A stretch of 64,000 bases of DNA, taken from positions 4,005,825 through 4,069,824 of the forward strand of contig NC_020176.2 of assembly GCF_000224145.3 (NCBI RefSeq), in the 5' to 3' direction. Under the pieces are notes generated by a model. That model worked only from the letters and a program-made list of their open reading frames with translations. It was not told the origin of the DNA and ran no database searches. Shown piece after piece: positions 54,603-64,000 of the stretch. The DNA is from Ciona intestinalis. Taxonomy: Eukaryota > Chordata > Ascidiacea > Phlebobranchia > Cionidae. The number at the start of each line of letters is the position of its first letter. Position 1 is the stretch's first letter. The translations under genes and the position numbers were made by a program.

Positions 54603-56730
54603 GGGGTTAGGTAACCAGGTTTGCTAGGAGTCGAAGTTCGTTGTTTATAGAACACACATAACAAACTATATGACATACTGCAAAACCATACATTGTTTTA
54701 CCGACCAACCGCCCCAATGTTCAGTTTCTCATATATATGATATTCTGATTTAATTTAAAATCGTATTTTTCTTGCGTAACGGTATGAACAAATACTTCTA
54801 ATTATTGTTCCTTTTAAACGTTTTATTTTGTTTTTTTGTTCAGTAACTGCACTTCTTTACGAATTGCCCGGACCAAACAAAACCAATTTTATATTTCGCA
54901 GTAGTTTTACAAAACGTTTTCCTCGCGTGTTTTCTGAAGCGAAAATTTTCTTAGAATTTTATGCCGAAAATGCAAAATCCTCAATTCGTATTTTCGTCTC
55001 GTTAGTGGGCGACCGCTGTCGTATTTCGTGACGTACTTACTCTCTGACGTATTTTTATCGCCTTGTGTTTTCAGCGTATTATAGTGAAGACTATTTGTAT
55101 ATGTTTGTACTGTACCGTTGCCCTCAGGTGCCACAAATAAACCTTATTTCTGTCTTTCTTGAAAAGCGTTGGTTTACTTGCAGCGACAAAGTTCACATCC
55201 GGACGCTCTTACAAAAAAAACGCTTTAATATTTACAGCTTAAATTTCTGACGTCACACACACACGCGAATTTTAAACACTTTTGAATTCTACAAAACAAG
55301 TTTTTTTATACATTCTTGCGTGCCAATTACTCAGTAAAGCTTCTGCGGCTTAGCACCGATCAAGGTCGAAAAGTTTATTATTTTCCTGTTGTATATGGCG
55401 TCATCTTTTGAGTCACTTAATTACCATGTTTGTGTGTGTGGTCGATAACTGCTGATTTAGCCTAAATGGTGGCGGAACGAATTTCACTCTAACGACTTTA
55501 CCCTCATTTGCTGTCCTTTGTATGTCAATACCATATACGGTAGAAAATATACAAAGCTGGACTTTAATGTAAAATGTTCCCACCTCGATAAGGTGTGCAT
55601 GTTCGTGGGCATATGTCGGATAACTTAATAAACATTGTTGCAAAAATGCATAAGTTGGCAGAGATACGGACTCTCAATATTGAGCTGCAAAATGCAATAC
55701 GTATTGCGCAACTCGACAGTGAACATGATTGCTGACTCTTGATTAGCAACTTATTAAAACTTCAGAAAGAGATTTTTTACGCGGATAAGATTGAAAATTT
55801 ATTTCACAAAACTGTGACTAGTTTTTTTAAATGCCAGTTAAAAAAACAAGTTGAAACGAGCATGGGTTGGAGCTTGTCAGCAGCCATGAACGTAGCAAAT
55901 GATCTAAAATTGCGAACTGTGTATCGCCACATATAGCATCTTGTGGGACTTTATACCAGTCGACTTGTAGCTCGCATGGAACGTTCAGCAACATTTGCAA
56001 GATAAGTAACCCAAGCCTTATTTGCTGGAAGCTGAAAACGAGGTCACATAGCAGCGTTCCCAGGTGATAGGGCGGAGAATGCGAGCTGTGGTTCAGCGCA
56101 AGCGATCGGAAATCCCTCCCCGCCTTCAGAGCAATGGGCGGCAATAAGGGACAAGGTTATTACAGCGCTGTAAGGAGGAAATGTAGAACAAGATTCATGT
56201 TCTTTTGCAGTAATTTGGACTTGGCGTATTTTACTTTCGTGATAACTGCTGTTAAATTTAAGCCGTTGGGATTTAGAGTCGGGTAGTTTTTTTGCTATTT
56301 GTCTGTTACATTTGTAAAAGTTTATTTAGTTGATTGTTCCCGCCCTCTCTTCAAGCGCGTGGGAAAGAATTTCTCTCTTGAACGGAAACAACAAAATTGA
56401 ATTGCACGGCATTGCTCTTGATATAGCAGCGAGATACATGAATTTGGAAAGCTGCAATTACTGCGTAAGGTTCAGTAGTTAGTTTAAGCGAGAGTATGCG
56501 ATGAGTAGAAGTGTTTTATTAAGATCATCAAACCTTCCGGATATTAGTTAATTCAGATAAAACGAATTTCGGTTTATTGAAAACTTAGTTCAATCTGTCT
56601 CGTGATTTAAAATTTGAAAGCATTTATAGAGTTTCAGAGAAAAATACAGAATGTTAGCGTATATATACAAGCTATTTCCAATTTCTCATATTTTTTGAAC
56701 TGTTATTTCAGAAGGACAAATAGGTTCAGC
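54603..56730. other. Intergenic region between Kremen and the fibulin-like gene
   Basis: It includes the Kremen 3' UTR (a plus-strand AATAAA lies at 55136-55141) and the upstream region of the next gene. A CpG-richer block at about 55840-56170 carries a 105-codon minus-strand frame with no domain I recognise. Nothing else is supported. Confidence 0.5.
56711..56730 (+). promoter_or_regulatory. Candidate 5' acceptor just before the fibulin-like start codon
   Basis: GTTATTTCAG ends at 56711, 19 bp before the ATG. It could accept a 5' UTR exon or the tunicate spliced leader, and supports the chosen start. Confidence 0.4.
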
Positions 56731-59700
56731 ATGAACCGTCTAATTCTGCTTTGCATATTCACCGTGTTGTTACACATGGTGTTGGGATGTCCTTACCATG
56801 ATCGTATCCAAGTATTGAAGCAAGAACAGGACGCCCGTATCAAAGAGTTAATGGTAAATATTATGTTACTTCTGCTACCAGGCATATTGTAAAAAAACTT
56901 TTTGGTAACTGGTATTAAAATGTATTTTTTTCCGACGTTGCGTCTGTAGAATTTCAAGAGTTTATCAGAAAATATAACGCAACAATTCGCGCTGGCGAAA
57001 ACGTTTTTAAACCACATAACCAACAACCATATTAGTAAGCCTTACACTTTACAGTTTCCTTAGTAAATCTTACTAGTAAAATCCCACCAACCAGTAGCAG
57101 CATCGAGCTTCGAACCCGCTATCTTTTGCTACTGAGAAATTAGATTATATTATTAATTATCTGATAACGGCTGTTGCAAAGGTGTGAAAAAAATTTATTG
57201 CCCGGACTGTTTGAAAGACGTACACTTATCTAATAACCGATACATATTTGGATCACAATTTAAAACAAATGATTACGAGTATTGTAACATTATAACCCAG
57301 TATGTCATTTCCTGATTACGTTTTATAACCTTGTTTCTATATTTGCAGCGACGAAGCGGGGGTAGCAGTCTGTCACTATACACAGGCAGAATCGACCCTG
57401 TGCTACGTAAAAAATACATTCATACTGACCGAACGCTCCGTATGAAACAAGATGAGATCGACCGATTGAACGCTTTCCTGTTGAGCATTGATAGCGACTA
57501 TGCAGAGGAACCGGGTCATACACACACACATAGCACATCAAGCAGTTCTTCCGCTAGCACGGGATCCTCGCATGGTGAGAACACGCTTGTGTTGTGATCA
57601 TATGGTATAGTGGGGGGAAAGACGGGTCACCTTTTTACTCGATTTTCTTGTCCCATTTAGTGGTAAACAAAGAACATTCACAGAGTTATAAAACCGCATT
57701 CTCATGACTCTTATAGACCGTTGTTAATTGTTTAAAACACGATCAGAATGTTTGGATATTATGTGCTAAATGTGTCCCGTTTCCCCCACCCTACTATATA
57801 TTTACCTTATATTATGTTTAGTGAACTAATTATGACTCTATAAATGTATTATACGTTTATGTTATTCGCAAAAATAGAACAGTAGGGTCTAAAAATGTCA
57901 GTATATTTGTTCCTGAAACCTCATTTCTGGTTACTTTTAGGCCAGATGAGTAGCGGTTTACATGACGTTCAGTAAATAGCACTCGTCTAATACCAAACTT
58001 GTGTTATCTTAATTAAACACAAATTTATGTTAAAACCAATGTTATTAAGCTCTAAACTGTGTAGACTTATCTGTACCGAGGTAATACAAGTTACGATGTA
58101 TGAGACTCTTTATGCGTTAGCATGTAATGTTATCGGGCCAACATTTATACCGGGTAAGGACGACCACGACAGGGGTTGAGCATGTTTCTACACGGCTTAG
58201 TACATGACGTTTTAATCCGAGGTTATCGTTCTAAAACATGATCAAATAAAGAAGGACAGATCTTTATTGTCGATACCCGATCGACCCTTCGTATATAGTG
58301 TTGACCCCTATAAGAAAAGGATCTTTATTCTTTTGCTATAGAAAGAGAAATTTTGTTATGTATATAGTAGGATGGGGGAAGATGGGACACCTTTAACACA
58401 TAATATCCAAATAACCTGATCGTGTTTTAAACATTTAACAACAGTCTTTGGTAGTCGTGAGGATACGGTTTTATAATTCTTTGGACGTTCTTTGTTTATC
58501 ACCAAATGGAACGAGAAAATAGAATAAAAAGGTGTCCCATCTCTATAGCAAAATAAACTATACTGATAATTATGCTATATGTGTGAGATTGTATTAAATT
58601 CTACAGGCCATAGCCCGAGCACTGGAACGTCCAGCACTGCAGGTCATTCCAGCCATTCAGCTTCAAGGAGACCAGCAAGCTCCTCACACAGAGTAAACCA
58701 TCGTCCCACCACCAGCCATTCCACAAGCCACAGTAGACCTGCAAGTAGCAGTAGGGCCACCTCTAGCTCAAGTTCAAGGACACCCAGCCGGTCGGGAGCT
58801 CACGGGACTCACACAACTTCCCTCAACAGACCGTCGACAAACTACATTGGTTACAACTCGCATCGAGGCTACATACCAAGGGGAAGAAAGACCCCTGGGA
58901 TCTCAGTCGGGTTCGGGTCTGCATCGACCGTGTGTAAGTATAAACACATTGTGTGAACTTGTAGCTGCAATAGTGAGTCTTGGGTGCATGTCGAGTGTTT
59001 TCTACAAGAAACACCGATGTTATAACACGGTGTGTTTAAATGCAGCATTTTTGTCTGGTGTATAAAAAGACACCCATGTTGTAACTCGACAGTGAGCATG
59101 AGGTGTATGAATACATCATGTGTGTCTGGTGTATAAGAAGTCACCCATGTTATAACTCGACAGTGAACATGGAGTGTTTACCGAATAAACCAAAGCTTAT
59201 CTATATATTTAACGTTTTAGTAATATTACATGTATTTAACAGACCAGCCGGAAAGATACGTTGCATGCCCTGGCACCAGATTCCATGTTTGTCCAATCGG
59301 AACAACCTGCGAGCGACACGGTCGTACTTACAGGTAATTTCTCACCTAGAAGTGTTTATCGAACTTACTATGGTAGAGCGCAGCTTTATCTCTTATTTAG
59401 TGTTTCCCCGCCCATAATATTTAAAAACAAGAAGCAGTATTTCCGTGTTACGAACTGGGTTGATGTACTTAATGGTTCAGTATTGTTTGGGTTCAATGGA
59501 ACAGTTTTTATTTTTAATTATCCCAAGGGGCATTGTAATAAAAATAATAACTTTATTGTCTTATACAGTAGCGAGGGTTTAAAATTATTTTAAACGAAAA
59601 TACATTATAGAAACGCGACCTTTATAGTAGAGCCTTCACCTGCAAATGCCATTATATCCAAATTAATCTACATACAGTAGGGTGGGGGAAGATGGGACAC

Positions 59701-62700
59701 CTTTTAACTGTATTTTCTCGTCCCATTTATCAGTAAACAAAGAACATTCAAATAATTATAAAACTATATCCCCACGACTCCCATAGACTGTTGTTAATTG
59801 TTTAAAACACGATCAGGATACTTGGATATTATGTGCTAAAGGTGTCCCATCTTTCCCACCCCACTATATAAATACATGATAACCAACTAAACTCTTTACA
59901 GATGTGTGCAACGTGGGCAATACAGATGCCCAGATGGATTTGAAAGATTCAACGTATCTTCTACACAATATAGATGCCAAGGTAATAGTTCTATATGGGG
60001 TGTAGGAAAACATATATATATCACCTCTAATATTTTACAGTAGTGAATGCAACATAATTAATCACATTTATAACACCTATACAATTCATTATCGTTTTTT
60101 TTTCTTATGACAGAAAATTGTAAAGTCTGGTAATTCTACTGCGTACTGGTTTAAAATAAGCATTTGTACGATTGTTATTAAATTTTGGAAATTCTAAAAT
60201 CTATAGTTTTTTGAATTGTTACCGCGAAAATTTGACACTTTTAAAATTGAAATGTAGTATACGCAGGTTAAACTCCATGTAATGGTTATAGGCTGTGCTT
60301 GGTGTGGGGTCCTGGCCTAAATCCTAGAACCCATGGTGTGCAACACTGCCGGGCCTCACCCACATAGAATACAATAGGTGTGAGTCGCTTAAATCATACA
60401 AATCCATTCTTTCTTTTAGACATCAACGAATGTGAAAACGTCGACCTTAACCACTGCGAGTACGATTGCTTGAACACACATGGAAGTTACAGATGTACAT
60501 GTGATGATGGGTACAGTGTTATGGCGGACGGAACATGTGTTGGTAAGAATTAGCAGTATATTCCTGGGCCCAACAGTCTTTATTTGTCACTTTTATGTAG
60601 TTTACCGTAGAATGTTTATAGATTGTCGTTTTGTTTCTAATTCCCTTCTTTGAACGACGTTATTAGAAGAAACTAAGAAATATAGTAGACAATAATATTG
60701 GAGAGAATAAAAGAACCATATTGGTTACATGGTTTCCCCCTATGTATAGTAGGGTGGGGGAAGACGGGACACCTTTAGCACATAATATCTAAATATCCTG
60801 ATCGTGTCTTAAACAATTACTAACGGTCAATGGAAGTCATGGCATATAGTTTTATAATTTCTTGAATGTTCTTTGTTTACTACTAAACGGGGCGAGAAAA
60901 TAGAGGTAAAAGGTGTCCCGTCTTCCCTCATATTTTGTAGTTTTTTTGTAAATATTTAGTAAGTTATTTCGCAACGTTATGTCATAAGAACAGGAATGAA
61001 AAAGTATTTATTACCCTCGTGTGTTTTTCTCAGATAATGACGAATGTGCTGGCAGTTACCACGTATGCCAGAACGAGTGCAGAAACACCCTTGGGGGTTA
61101 CGACTGTGTGTGTCCTCAAGGTTACAACAAGACTGAGCCAGGCGGTAAATACTGTCAAGGTATGAATGTATTAGTGCCGCTATGACTGGGTTATATAAGC
61201 GGACACTAGGTGTTTGAAAGAGAACATAGGTGTTGTAGTTGCTGTTGTTGCCCTGCCACCTGAAGATAAATAGGTTACATACATGGTAACTCGTAAGCTG
61301 GCACGAGGTGTTTGAAACAGAAGATCCGTGTTATAATGGCTGTCGTTGCCCCGCCATGCGAGGATAAAAAGTTTTCATTCATTTACAAGCCTTCTGTGTA
61401 TATACGCCAAGAATATTTGTTATTTTAAGCGTAAACTATACACGCCCTTGCATTTATCCCATAGTTCGTTAATTAATATGTTGGTACCACTATAGCTCCA
61501 CCACTACGAAAGATAGTTTTAAATTTTTATCAAAGTCATGTAGCATTACAACGATTGTTGTTGATTCCTTTCACTCCCTTCTTTAAGTAGCACGATCTTC
61601 GTTATTTTGAAGATATAATTAAAATTAAGTTGTAGTAGGATAAAGGAGGATGTGACACATTTGTATTCTATTTTCTCGTCCTATTTGATGGAAAACAAAT
61701 ACATTCAGAGAATTATAAACCGTATACTTACGACTCCCAAACACTGTTGCTAATTGTTTGAAACTCGATCAGGATATTTGTATAATATGTGCTAAAGATG
61801 TCCCGTCTTTCCCCACCCTACTATATGTTAATTGATTCAGTGTTGTTTTACAACAATATTGACGATCGTATGCCATAGACATCAACGAGTGTTTGGATGA
61901 GGAAACTTGTCGGACCGGAGAAAAATGCTTGAATACTTTTGGATCGCATGAATGCAATGTGCCGCAGGAATGCGAGGAGGGCTATTTGAGGAAAAATACA
62001 ACTGGAAACGAATTCGGGTTAGTGTTTGTGGTCGAGTGATTGAAATGTGGTATCCAACACACCGAGTGCAAATTAAAAGCGGTCTGTTAAGTATAAGAAA
62101 TGTATGCGTGTTTTTATTCTCGCGTGGCGTGGCAACGACAGTCGATACAAAGTGGGAGTTTTGATCTCGTGCTCGTTTACCAGTTACTACTTTTCAAAAC
62201 AAACTATAAAGTAGGGTGAGGAAGATGGGACAACTTTTAATTCTGTTTTCTCGTCCCATTTGGTAGTAAACAAAGAACATTCAAAGAATTATAAAAACCG
62301 CATCGTCGCGACTACCGTAGACAGTTGTTAATTGTTTAAAACACGATCAAGATACTTGGACGTTATGTGCTAAAGATGTCCCATCTCCCTTAACCAACTA
62401 TAGAAAGCTTCAACAATAATGATAACAGTTATTTGTAACCTTATGTTTTTTAGACCATGCGTTGTGGAAAACTACGAGACCGACACTCACAAGCCAGTGT
62501 CCATCTCACACAGCAGGTTCGCTCTGTTTTCCAAATATCCTATGAATAGAGAGGTCGCCAAAATGAACTATTACAGAGTGTCAGGCCACAGATACATGTT
62601 CAGGGTAACCGAAGGCAGCGGTTACTTCAGGTGAGAAGTAAAAAGTAGGCAATGCACAAGCAAAAACCTACGACTGTTAGCTTACTGGTAACTATTGAAT

Positions 62701-63266
62701 TTGTAACTTTGTAACTAACATAATAGTAACTACACAAAGCAGCATACATGGTAACTCGTAAGCTGGCACGAGGTGTTAAACCCAGTGATAACGACTGTCG
62801 TTATCCGGCCACGCTAGGATAAAGTAAATTATATTTCTTCACATTCATTCAACTATTAAATTTGTAACTTTGTGGCTATATTAAAAATATAAATACCCAC
62901 AACTTTATTAGTATTGATGGCACACTTAGGAGAATATCAAGTTTAATGCTCTGTGATATAAAGCTGCTTTGGGGTGGGGTGTTAGTGTTCTGTATACAAA
63001 AGTTTTGCATAGACATTTTATTAAAAAGGTGTTTTTAGTATATTATTATAAGTCTTTGCAATTATATTCTACGAATTTACAGAATTGTCCAACAAGCTGG
63101 AAGAAACTACGTCACCATTAAAACACGTCGTCGACTCATTGGACCTCAAGTGTATAGAATGAAGATACTAGTGACCGACTACGACAGAACAGCAAGCGAT
63201 TGGAGACGCCGTACCATCACAAGCAGGATAGATCTAGAATTCATTGTTTCGCAATACGACTTTTAA
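56731..63266 (+). CDS. Secreted fibulin-like EGF matrix protein
   Basis: Probable extracellular-matrix protein. Exons: 56731-56853, 57349-57574, 58607-58933, 59243-59333, 59902-59981, 60420-60542, 61034-61159, 61879-62017, 62454-62630, 63083-63266; phases agree, 531 residues. Seen in order: signal peptide ([16 protein letters not shown]); a charged stretch that may coil ([17 protein letters not shown]); a long low-complexity region rich in Ser, Thr, His and Arg (about 90-190), with HTHTHS and many SSS/STS runs; a six-cysteine region ([15 protein letters not shown] onward) of no clear family; three EGF-like modules starting DINEC, DNDEC and DINEC, the calcium-binding type; and a C-terminal ~110-residue module ([15 protein letters not shown], ending VSQYDF) of fibulin type. 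Each EGF is one phase-1 exon, as usual. Fibulin-7 has a similar short plan but a sushi domain; the low-complexity region has no counterpart I know. Confidence 0.88.
57061..57130 (-). mobile_element. SINE relic, fibulin-like intron 1
   Basis: On the minus strand it reads GCGGGTTCGAAGCTCGATGC then TGCTACTGGTTGG, closely matching the B-box part of the relic at 53708-53830. Confidence 0.5.
57606..57799 (+). mobile_element. MITE copy, fibulin-like intron 2
   Basis: Forward copy starting TATAGTGGGGGGAAAGACGG, about 30 bp after the exon, ending CCCCCACCCTACTATA. Confidence 0.9.
58363..58549 (-). mobile_element. MITE copy, fibulin-like intron 2
   Basis: Reverse copy from TATAGTAGGATGGGGGAAGA to AAAGGTGTCCCATCTCTATA; the outer part of the right end is deleted. 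Confidence 0.88.
59019..59180 (+). repeat. 71-bp tandem repeat, locus 3
   Basis: About two units in forward orientation, with GTGAGCATGAGGTGTATGAA at 59090 and a further diverged start at 59161. In the intron before the exon at 59243. Confidence 0.88.
59673..59870 (+). mobile_element. MITE copy, fibulin-like intron 4
   Basis: Forward copy from ACAGTAGGGTGGGGGAAGAT to CCATCTTTCCCACCCCACTA, ending about 30 bp before the exon at 59902. Confidence 0.9.
60300..60376 (+). repeat. Intronic dispersed repeat, copy 3 of 3
   Basis: Shares TCCTGGCCTAAATCCTAGAA, CCCATGGTGTGCAACAC and CTCACCCACATAGAATACAA with the copy at 24640. It lies about 45 bp upstream of the first EGF exon of the fibulin-like gene. 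Confidence 0.78.
60745..60940 (-). mobile_element. MITE copy, fibulin-like intron 6
   Basis: Reverse copy from TATAGTAGGGTGGGGGAAGA to AAAGGTGTCCCGTCTTCCCT, between the first and second EGF exons. Confidence 0.9.
61182..61276 (+). mobile_element. SINE-like repeat copy, first of a tandem pair
   Basis: Partial copy: AAGCGGACACTAGGTGTTTG, GTTGTTGCCCTGCCACCTGA and AAATAGGTTACATACAT. Confidence 0.75.
61277..61384 (+). mobile_element. SINE-like repeat copy, second of a tandem pair
   Basis: Best-preserved short copy of the family: GTAACTCGTAAGCTGGCACG, AGGTGTTTGAAACAGAAGAT, GCTGTCGTTGCCCCGCCATG, CGAGGATAAAAAG, TTTCATTCATTT. Other copies lie at 2086, 11505, 39672, 41968, 47815, 49576 and 62744. Confidence 0.8.
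61632..61826 (+). mobile_element. MITE copy, fibulin-like intron 7
   Basis: Forward copy from TAGTAGGATAAAGGAGGATG to CCCGTCTTTCCCCACCCTAC, ending about 50 bp before the third EGF exon. Confidence 0.88.
62108..62180 (-). mobile_element. SINE-like fragment, fibulin-like intron 8
   Basis: Reverse fragment carrying TTATTCTCGCGTGGCGTGGC then AACGACAGTCG. The rest is lost. Confidence 0.55.
62204..62403 (+). mobile_element. MITE copy, fibulin-like intron 8
   Basis: Forward copy from AAAGTAGGGTGAGGAAGATG to GATGTCCCATCTCCCTTAAC, with the conserved interior. Confidence 0.9.
62744..62850 (+). mobile_element. SINE-like repeat copy, fibulin-like intron 9
   Basis: Forward copy: ATGGTAACTCGTAAGCTGGC, ACGAGGTGTTAAACCCAGTG, CGACTGTCGTTATCCGGCCA, then GCTAGGATAAAG and ACATTCATTC. 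Confidence 0.82.
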
Positions 63267-63507
63267 AAAGCAAGGGGTTACGTAAAACTCGAACCGTCAT
63301 AAAAACGTTAATTTGTAAAATTTCTTAAATTGCTCGACAGCTGCGTCAGTGTGTAATGAAATTGTGACAAAATATTCACGATTTGTAAATAAACAAGTTT
63401 CACGTTTCAGTTTGTTTTACTGTAATTTGTCAAATGCGATATGTTGGTGATTTACAAAAAAAAAGAAATGTGAAAAGAGTTTACGGAAAAAAATAGGAAA
63501 TGTGAAC
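63267..63507. other. 3' flank of the fibulin-like gene
   Basis: AATAAA at 63388-63393, about 120 bp after the stop codon, is a good poly(A) signal candidate. No other feature is seen before the tandem repeat. Confidence 0.6.
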
Positions 63508-64000
63508 CGTGTGACAGGGTGTGTCGTGCAAAATGATAATTTTTTTACTTGTAAAAGTATGTCGTGCCAAAAGTTAGGAATTTTTTCGTGTGACAGGGTG
63601 TGTCGTGCTAAACTAAAAATTTTGTTAATGTGAAAATATGTCGTGCTAAAAGTTAAGAATTTTCTCGTGTGACAGAGTGTGTCGTTCTAAATTAAAAATT
63701 TTGTCAATCTGAAAGTATTTGTCGTGCCAAAAGTTAAGAATTTTCTCGTGTGACAGGGTGTGTCGTACTAAATTAAAATTTTGTTCTTGTAAAAGTATTT
63801 GTCGTGCAAAAAGTAAAAAAATTCTCCTGTGGCAAGGTGTGTCGTACTAAATTAATATTTAGTTCTTGTAAAGTCATTTGTCGTGCTAAAAGTTAAGAAT
63901 TTTCTTGTGTGACAGGGTGTGTGTATTAATTTAAATTTTAACATTTAACATTAAATTTTAACACACCCTGTCACACGAAAAAATTATTAACTTTTAGCAT
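63508..64000 (+). repeat. ~80-bp tandem repeat with inverted end, cut by the window edge
   Basis: Unit starts with CGTGTGACAGGGTGTGTCGT at 63508, 63587, 63666, 63747, 63826 and 63906, so spacing is 79-81 bp. A second landmark, GTCGTGC followed by TAAAAGTTAAGAATTTT, sits inside each unit. From about 63957 the sequence is the reverse complement of the unit (ACACCCTGTCACACGAAAAA), and the array continues past the window. Confidence 0.93.

Noticed and set aside
55827..56144. 105-codon minus-strand frame in the Kremen to fibulin-like interval
   Set aside because: No family recognised. It could be a fragment of an old mobile element, but nothing in it identifies a transposase or reverse transcriptase.

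Overview
The window looks like a piece of the nuclear genome of a solitary ascidian of the Ciona intestinalis/robusta type. It is AT-rich with compact multi-exon chordate genes, introns of about 100 bp to 3 kb, and many small dispersed repeats, chiefly a ~195-bp MITE with GGGTGGGGGAAGATGGGACA ends and a short SINE. The species call rests on gene content and repeat style recalled from the literature, not on an alignment. All gene models below were built by hand: every junction was checked for reading phase, and every assembled length matches its family.

Layout. (1) 1279-16672 (+): a complete alpha-actinin gene, with two clusters of three tandem alternative exons (actin-binding domain and EF-hand). 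(2) 18061-18708 (-): a two-exon PLAC8/cornifelin-family gene. (3) 21037-27845 (+): an EHD family membrane-remodelling ATPase. (4) 30514-34779 (-): a five-exon neuronal-calcium-sensor-type EF-hand protein with a GC-AG first intron. An assembly gap lies in its intron 3. (5) 39183-42926 (+): cytosolic malate dehydrogenase; its first coding exon is only the ATG, and an in-frame extension after the stop ends in a peroxisomal-signal-like tripeptide. (6) 47076-54602 (+): a Kremen homologue (kringle, WSC, CUB, membrane anchor) with a tRNA-Arg-like locus in an intron. (7) 56731-63266 (+): a secreted fibulin-like matrix protein with a His/Ser/Thr-rich region, three EGF-like modules and a fibulin-type C-terminus. 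The window ends in a ~80-bp tandem repeat that turns into an inverted copy.

The genes do not form an operon or a single pathway; they are separate eukaryotic transcription units. Some functional themes recur: cytoskeleton and membrane (actinin, EHD), calcium sensing (actinin EF-hands, the EHD EH domain, the NCS protein, fibulin cbEGF modules) and cell surface/matrix (Kremen, fibulin-like). Actinin and EHD paralogues are also linked on human chromosomes 11q13 and 19q13, so this neighbourhood may preserve an old chordate linkage.

Repeats are uneven. The MITE family was not seen in the actinin introns or the EHD gene, but about 18 copies occur from 20 kb onward, including one in most introns of the fibulin-like gene. 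No CRISPR array, rRNA gene, prokaryotic element or viral gene was recognised.
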